DNA from: Prevotella histicola JCM 15637 = DNF00424
Lineage (GTDB): Bacteria; Bacteroidota; Bacteroidia; Bacteroidales; Bacteroidaceae
Assembly (NCBI RefSeq): GCF_000613925.1
Contig: NZ_BAJX01000012.1
Span: forward strand, 18,678 to 82,677
Direction: 5' to 3'
DNA: 64,000 nucleotides
Made by a program: the position numbers and the translations under genes. A model generated the notes under the pieces. The model was given only the letters and a program-made list of their open reading frames with translations. It was not told the DNA's origin and ran no database searches. Every line of letters begins with the position of its first letter. Position 1 is the stretch's first letter. This document shows positions 60,570-64,000 of this stretch, piece by piece.

Positions 60570-60998
60570 ATGCCTATGGGCAAAAGAACTATTAAATGGG
60601 GGCAACCATTCAAGGGTTTCATACGCATAAACCTTGTGATGGTTGCTCTGTTGGTTATTATCAATCAGGCAATCATTGCTTTCTTAAACGCTGATCTGCA
60701 TGCGCTGGTGGACGGAGAGATGCTCCTCTACGCCAGCCCTATCGCTGGTTTCTATCTCGTAAGCAGTCTGTTGACATGGCGGTGGAGCAATCACCACTGG
60801 GCTGTAATGGCTTTTCTGGAAATCATGTTTGCCAATGGTTTCAACCTCGTATACATCACTCTCATCGCTATACTTGATAACGTTGACCTGCTATGGGGTT
60901 CGTTCTTCCTCACTGGCGCCATGGCTTTACTCGCTATCTTCATCACTCCTACATGCTATTACTTCATGCGCCATTCCTACAAAGAGCTGGAATCGTGA
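60570..60998 (+). CDS. Small four-helix membrane protein, hypothetical
   Basis: A 142-residue protein with four predicted transmembrane segments (about 21-40, 54-69, 78-98, 107-130) and a basic N-terminus (GKRTIKWGQPFKGFIRIN). No family was recognised. It starts 16 bases after the zinc-ribbon gene (ATG at 60570, or 60576), so the two are probably co-transcribed. A tandem repeat begins just behind its stop. Confidence 0.75.
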   Translation: MPMGKRTIKWGQPFKGFIRINLVMVALLVIINQAIIAFLNADLHALVDGEMLLYASPIAGFYLVSSLLTWRWSNHHWAVMAFLEIMFANGFNLVYITLIAILDNVDLLWGSFFLTGAMALLAIFITPTCYYFMRHSYKELES

Positions 60999-61009
60999 CA
61001 GACAATGTG

Positions 61010-61413
61010 CTGCACAAGGATAGCAAAGGCTATAAATATAAATAGGTATAGACACAGAACTAGGATTGCAAAGGCTATAAACATGAAAGGCAAAGATACT
61101 GCACCGAGATAGCAGAGATTATAAATATAAATAGGTATAGATACTAAACAGGATTAGATAAGACTATAAACGTGAAAGGCAAGGATACTGCACAAGGATT
61201 GCAAAGATTATAAATATAAATAGGTATAGATACTAAACAGGATTAGATAAGACTATAAACGTGAAAGGCAAGGATACTGCACAAGGATTGCAAAGACTAT
61301 AAACGTGAAAGGCAAAACACCGAACTGGGATAGCAATGACTATAAATATAAATAGGTATAGACACTGAACTGGGATAGCAAAGACTATAAACGTGAAAGG
61401 CAAAACACCAAAG
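61010..61413. repeat. Nine-unit 44/45-bp tandem array
   Basis: Two alternating unit types of 44-45 bp: one with CTATAAATATAAATAGGTATAG, split here as CTATAAATATAAAT plus AGGTATAG, and one with CTATAAACGTGAAAGGCAA. Each follows a lead such as GGATTGCAAAG or GGATAGCAAAG. About nine units are present, and one pair is identical over nearly 90 bases (around 61130-61300). Within the second type, half-units of about 22 bp (GCAAAGACTA, GCAAGGATAC) are visible. It lies downstream of the 142-residue gene. No gene was found in 61414-61608. Confidence 0.9.
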
Positions 61414-61608
61414 AATAAATACCAGGAAGCCCCACCCCATTACTCCATCTACACCATCGTAAGGTACAAAAGAGCTAGAAAGCAGAAGCTAAAGTGAGCA
61501 AAATAGGCGCAAAATATCAATAAAATTTTATCTCATACACGACAGATAGTCAAAGAGTTACAATGTGTTCGCACACAAAAAAAACAACGAAAAAAAGACG
61601 AAATAAAG

Positions 61609-61640
61609 TTTGTGTGTAACGAAAAAATACCATATCTTTG
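61609..61640 (+). promoter_or_regulatory. Consensus promoter of the candidate small RNA
   Basis: TTTG at 61609-61612, a 20-bp spacer and TATCTTTG at 61633-61640: one of the best matches to the Bacteroidota consensus in the window, with no protein gene downstream on this strand. Confidence 0.8.
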
Positions 61641-61645
61641 TATCG

Positions 61646-61731
61646 TTATCCTGAAAACAATCTTTTTACCTTAGAAGACTAATGCCTATCAAAAGATAAA
61701 GCGATCGCCTGTGAAGGTCATCGCTTTTTTT
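61646..61731 (+). ncRNA. Candidate small RNA of about 85 nt
   Basis: The stretch between a consensus promoter (61609-61640) and a clear Rho-independent terminator (AAAGCGAT at 61698 with ATCGCTTT, then more Ts, to 61731). It contains one five-codon frame (ATG 61682 to TAA 61699, MPIKR) whose meaning is doubtful. No known RNA family is recognised, and it shows no convincing anti-repeat to the CRISPR repeat 2 kb away. Its start coordinate is estimated from promoter geometry. Expression is not shown by sequence alone. Confidence 0.55.
61698..61731 (+). terminator. Terminator of the candidate small RNA
   Basis: AAAGCGAT pairs with ATCGCTTT, extended inward by partial pairing of CGCC and GGTC; seven T residues end the stretch. 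Confidence 0.75.
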
Positions 61732-61791
61732 GATGATTGTAAGCAAATAACCTAAAGATTATCCTTCACTTTGTTGTGAATTAAACAGTAG

Positions 61792-61811
61792 ATTGCACAT
61801 GAGTGTGCAAT
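61792..61811. other. Short perfect palindrome
   Basis: ATTGCACA-TGAG-TGTGCAAT: an 8-bp perfect inverted repeat with a 4-base centre, without T-run. It could be an operator or a small hairpin; nothing adjacent identifies a regulator. Confidence 0.45.
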
Positions 61812-61872
61812 GATTAGTAAATGACAATAAAGAGAACATGGAATAATCTTATAAAGCATAAGAAATAACAAC

Positions 61873-61908
61873 AAAAAGCGGTGAGTTGCAATACTATCGC
61901 AACTCACC
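61873..61908 (-). terminator. Terminator of the AGCS symporter gene
   Basis: GGTGAGTTGC (61880-61889) pairs perfectly with GCAACTCACC (61899-61908). On the minus strand it runs into GCTTTTTG. It lies about 95 bases past the symporter stop codon. Confidence 0.82.
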
Positions 61909-62002
61909 ATGGATTATTCCCCCCTAAATAAGTCCATTGTTCAGACTCATCGCTATAAGCTTTGCAATGAACAAGGAATAACAAAAATAATGGCTAAAAA
62001 CC

Positions 62003-63364
62003 TTAAGAACTTTTCTTTTTACGGTTTGCTAAGAAGTTAGTGTATATCTTCTTCACCTGTGGAGCAAGGAAGATGATACCTATAAGGTTAGGAATGACCA
62101 TCAAACCATTGAAGGTGTCGGCTAACTCCCATACCAAATCAGCTGCGAAAAGACAGCCCAAGAAGACGAATCCTACTACCAATGCACGATAAGCAAGGAT
62201 TCCCTTCTTACCAAACATGAACTTGATGTTCATCTCAGCAAACATATACCAGCCGATAATCGTGGTGAAAGCAAAGAAGATAAGACTGATGGCAAGGAAG
62301 ATGATACCACCTTCACCAAAAGCTATCTCGAAGCCTTGCTGCGTAATAGCAACCGACTTCAATGCTGTATTATGATAAGAACCGGTAAGCATGATGACGA
62401 AAGCTGTTGAGGTACAGATGAGTACTGTGTCAACAAATACACCTGCCATGGCGACGAAACCCTGCTCTGAAGGATCCTTAACATCAGCCAAAGCATGTGC
62501 ATGTGGGGTGGAACCCATACCTGCCTCATTAGAGAACAAACCACGGGCAACACCATAACGAATGGCATACTTCATCACTGTACCAGCTGCACCACCGGCT
62601 GCTGACTGGAGAGAGAAGGCATCGTGGAAGATGGTACGGATGACTGAAGGCAACTGATCAGCAAACATATAGATGATAATCAGTGAACCGACAATGTAAA
62701 CGATAGCCATGAAAGGTACTAAAAGCTCTGCAATAGCAGTGATTCGACGCTGTCCACCAATGACAACAACTGCCACAACAGCTGCCAGAATAATACCTAT
62801 TATATAAGATGGGATGTGGAAAGCATTCGTCAAAGCAATAGAAATAGAGTTGGCTTGCACCATATTACCCACGAAACCAAGGGCTATGACAATGGCAACA
62901 GAGAAGAAAACTGCCAGCCACTTACTGCCAAGACCATAGTAAAGATAGTAAGCTGAACCGCCAACCGTCTCACCATGAAACTCTTTCTTGTACTTCTGGG
63001 CAAGCACAGCCTCGGAGAAGATAGTACTCATACCCAACAAAGCTGATACCCACATCCAGAAAATAGCACCCAAACCACCAGTGGCAACGGCAGTAGCAAC
63101 ACCACCAATATTACCCGTACCGACCTGAGCTGCTACGGCAGTAGCCAATGCCTGGAAAGAGTTTACCTTCTTTTCACCTGGCTTTCTCTTCTTAAAAACG
63201 GGACCAAAAGCATACTTGAACGCCAAATTCAAATGGCGAATTTGTGGGAAACCAAGGTAGACAGTATAGAAAATACCAACTCCTAAAAGCGCATACATGA
63301 GAAAACTGTTCCACAGAAACTCATTAAAAGTCTTTACATAGTCTAATGGACTCATCGTCAACAT
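62003..63364 (-). CDS. Alanine or glycine:cation symporter (AGCS family)
   Basis: A 453-residue inner-membrane transporter with 10-11 hydrophobic helices. The family signature is clear: AAQVGTGNIGGVATAVATGGLGAIFWMW (about 85-112, given here in part as QVGTGNIGGVATAV and GGLGAIFWMW), followed by FSEAVLAQKYKKE and later GSTPHAHALADVKDP. AGCS carriers import small neutral amino acids with Na+ or H+; Na+ coupling would fit the NQR pump in this window. A good minus-strand promoter is present at 63447-63477, and a terminator at 61873, so it is monocistronic. Confidence 0.94.
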   Translation of the reverse strand: MLTMSPLDYVKTFNEFLWNSFLMYALLGVGIFYTVYLGFPQIRHLNLAFKYAFGPVFKKRKPGEKKVNSFQALATAVAAQVGTGNIGGVATAVATGGLGAIFWMWVSALLGMSTIFSEAVLAQKYKKEFHGETVGGSAYYLYYGLGSKWLAVFFSVAIVIALGFVGNMVQANSISIALTNAFHIPSYIIGIILAAVVAVVVIGGQRRITAIAELLVPFMAIVYIVGSLIIIYMFADQLPSVIRTIFHDAFSLQSAAGGAAGTVMKYAIRYGVARGLFSNEAGMGSTPHAHALADVKDPSEQGFVAMAGVFVDTVLICTSTAFVIMLTGSYHNTALKSVAITQQGFEIAFGEGGIIFLAISLIFFAFTTIIGWYMFAEMNIKFMFGKKGILAYRALVVGFVFLGCLFAADLVWELADTFNGLMVIPNLIGIIFLAPQVKKIYTNFLANRKKKSS

Positions 63365-63446
63365 TATTTAGATATTAGTAATAGATAGGCAGTATTAAAC
63401 CGCTCAAATAGTAATTTTCGAACTCGGTAAATAGAAATTTATGCCG

Positions 63447-63477
63447 CAAATATAGTATTTTATCTTTTAGCAAACAA
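63447..63477 (-). promoter_or_regulatory. Promoter of the AGCS symporter
   Basis: On the minus strand TTG (plus 63475-63477), a 20-bp spacer and TATATTTG (plus 63447-63454). The leader is about 75 nt. Confidence 0.75.
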
Positions 63478-63576
63478 CTATCAACACATTTTTTTTTACC
63501 ATAAAAATGTTAAATACATGCGGAAAATAGCATGCCAAAAATGAAAAAATAAAATGAATATAAGGGACAAAAAACA

Positions 63577-63665
63577 AATTTGCTGTCACTCCCGTCACCG
63601 CTTTTGGGCATACAAACTCCTAAAAATAAGCCCATTACACGAAGTGTTAAAAGTGACAGCAAATT
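63577..63665. repeat. MITE-like inverted-repeat element, copy B
   Basis: Perfect 14-bp terminal inverted repeats, AATTTGCTGTCACT and AGTGACAGCAAATT. CTGTCAC and GTGACAG begin 70 bp apart, as in copy A (39801). It lies about 105 bases left of the CRISPR array. No reading frame is inside. Confidence 0.75.
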
Positions 63666-63771
63666 AAAACAAAACTCTATTAGGGGGTTAAGCATTATTT
63701 ATCTGCCCCAGGAATCATACCTTTGTGGTAGCAACAACAACTAAGCGCATATAAAAGAGCATGGATGAATT

Positions 63772-64000
63772 GTTGTGCTTTGCTTTAAAATTAGTATCTT
63801 TGCATTATCAGACACAACTCTCTATGCTTTCTTATGATTTGGAAAGGGTTGTGATTTGCTTTAAAATTAGTATCTTTGCATTATCAGACACAACGTGGTA
63901 GCCCGATTAAAAATTAAGCGTTGTGTTGTGATTTGCTTTAAAATTAGTATCTTTGCATTATCAGACACAACATATGGATTGGTTAATGAAAGGTAAAGGT
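63772..64000 (+). CRISPR. CRISPR array, type II-C-like 47-bp repeat, cut by the window edge
   Basis: Three repeats are visible: 63772-63818, 63848-63894 and 63925-63971. Spacers are 29 bp (63819-63847), 30 bp (63895-63924) and at least 29 bp from 63972. Repeats begin GTTGTG and end CAGACACAAC. Repeats 2 and 3 are identical; the first differs at position 7 (C for A), marking a terminal, older repeat. Length 47 with 30-bp spacers and the start GTTGTGATTTGC resemble Bacteroidota Cas9 (II-C) arrays, for example those of Bacteroides fragilis. No cas gene or tracrRNA is inside the window; they are expected to the right. Confidence 0.96.
63773..63802 (+). promoter_or_regulatory. Putative promoter inside the CRISPR repeat (first copy)
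   Basis: Within the repeat, TTG (positions 2-4) is followed by 19 bp and TATCTTTG, then CA. The same layout is present in all three repeats (boxes near 63795-63802, 63871-63878 and 63948-63955). Predicted start sites lie in the last 10-12 bases of each repeat, pointing into the spacer. Confidence 0.6.

Noticed and set aside
61646..61731. Candidate small RNA as the tracrRNA of the CRISPR system
   Set aside because: The RNA has no stretch complementary to the start of the repeat (an anti-repeat would contain AAAGCAAATCACAAC or similar). Only ACTAAT and AAAGC phrases match, out of register.
63718..63725. TACCTTTG left of the CRISPR array as a leader promoter
   Set aside because: The box matches, but no TTG is at the right distance, and the first repeat is a variant, suggesting that this is the old end of the array. 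Not strong enough to list as a feature.

Overview
The window looks like a chromosomal segment of an oral-type Prevotella (Bacteroidota, Prevotellaceae). Several signs agree. Promoters have the Bacteroidota form (TTG or TTTG, 19-20 bp, then TAnnTTTG). Shine-Dalgarno sequences are rarely evident. There is a SusC/SusD pair, a complete Na+-NQR operon, a short primary sigma factor of the Bacteroidota type, a fimbrillin-like lipoprotein, an interpain-like C10 protease with a type IX secretion tail, and a 47-bp type II-C-like CRISPR repeat. I do not assign a species. No rRNA, tRNA, prophage or insertion sequence was recognised.

Layout. 1-2020: end of an RND efflux operon (pump plus TolC-type lipoprotein). 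2174-3025: cupin and flavodoxin. 3632-8554: a small hypothetical gene, glyA, a secreted esterase, a low-molecular-weight tyrosine phosphatase and a patatin. 9177-12206: a small peptide gene and a fimbrillin-like lipoprotein. 12722-23492 (minus): a nutrient-uptake operon of STN-type SusC, SusD, FAS1 lipoprotein, small lipoprotein, thioredoxin-like protein and M16 protease. 24345-30190 (minus): nqrABCDEF. 30584-42607: TamB-like protein, rpsA, a TonB receptor, an OmpA lipoprotein and proS. 42799-49797: a secreted hypothetical protein, C10 protease, rpoD and a GH25 lysozyme. 49943-57559: cysE, an RlmL-like methyltransferase, a DPP-IV-like peptidase, purD, a membrane protein and a YqaA-like protein. 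58492-60998: a second GH25 enzyme, a zinc-ribbon membrane protein and a small membrane protein. 62003-63364 (minus): an AGCS amino-acid symporter. 63772-64000: a CRISPR array entering from the right edge; its cas genes lie outside the window.

Themes. The surface and secreted inventory (SusCD, M16, C10 and S9 peptidases, amino-acid symporter) fits growth on proteins and peptides, with the Na+ gradient supplied by NQR. Non-coding DNA is unusually structured. Several sequence-unrelated tandem arrays share a 22-bp step or a multiple of it. One family, built on AAAAG-(GGCRY)-CTTTT units, occurs six times, about once per 9-13 kb, always between genes, and the orientation of its 5-nt core switches inside every copy. 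The CRISPR repeat itself contains a near-ideal Bacteroidota promoter (TTG, 19 bp, TATCTTTG), so each spacer may be transcribed from its own repeat. A candidate 85-nt small RNA with a consensus promoter and terminator lies at about 61646.

Caution. Ten otherwise normal genes carry a frameshift that is best explained in each case by one missing base (two in the SusC gene). Several sit at short homopolymers. This looks more like assembly undercalling than ten real pseudogenes, so these loci are annotated at full reconstructed extent.
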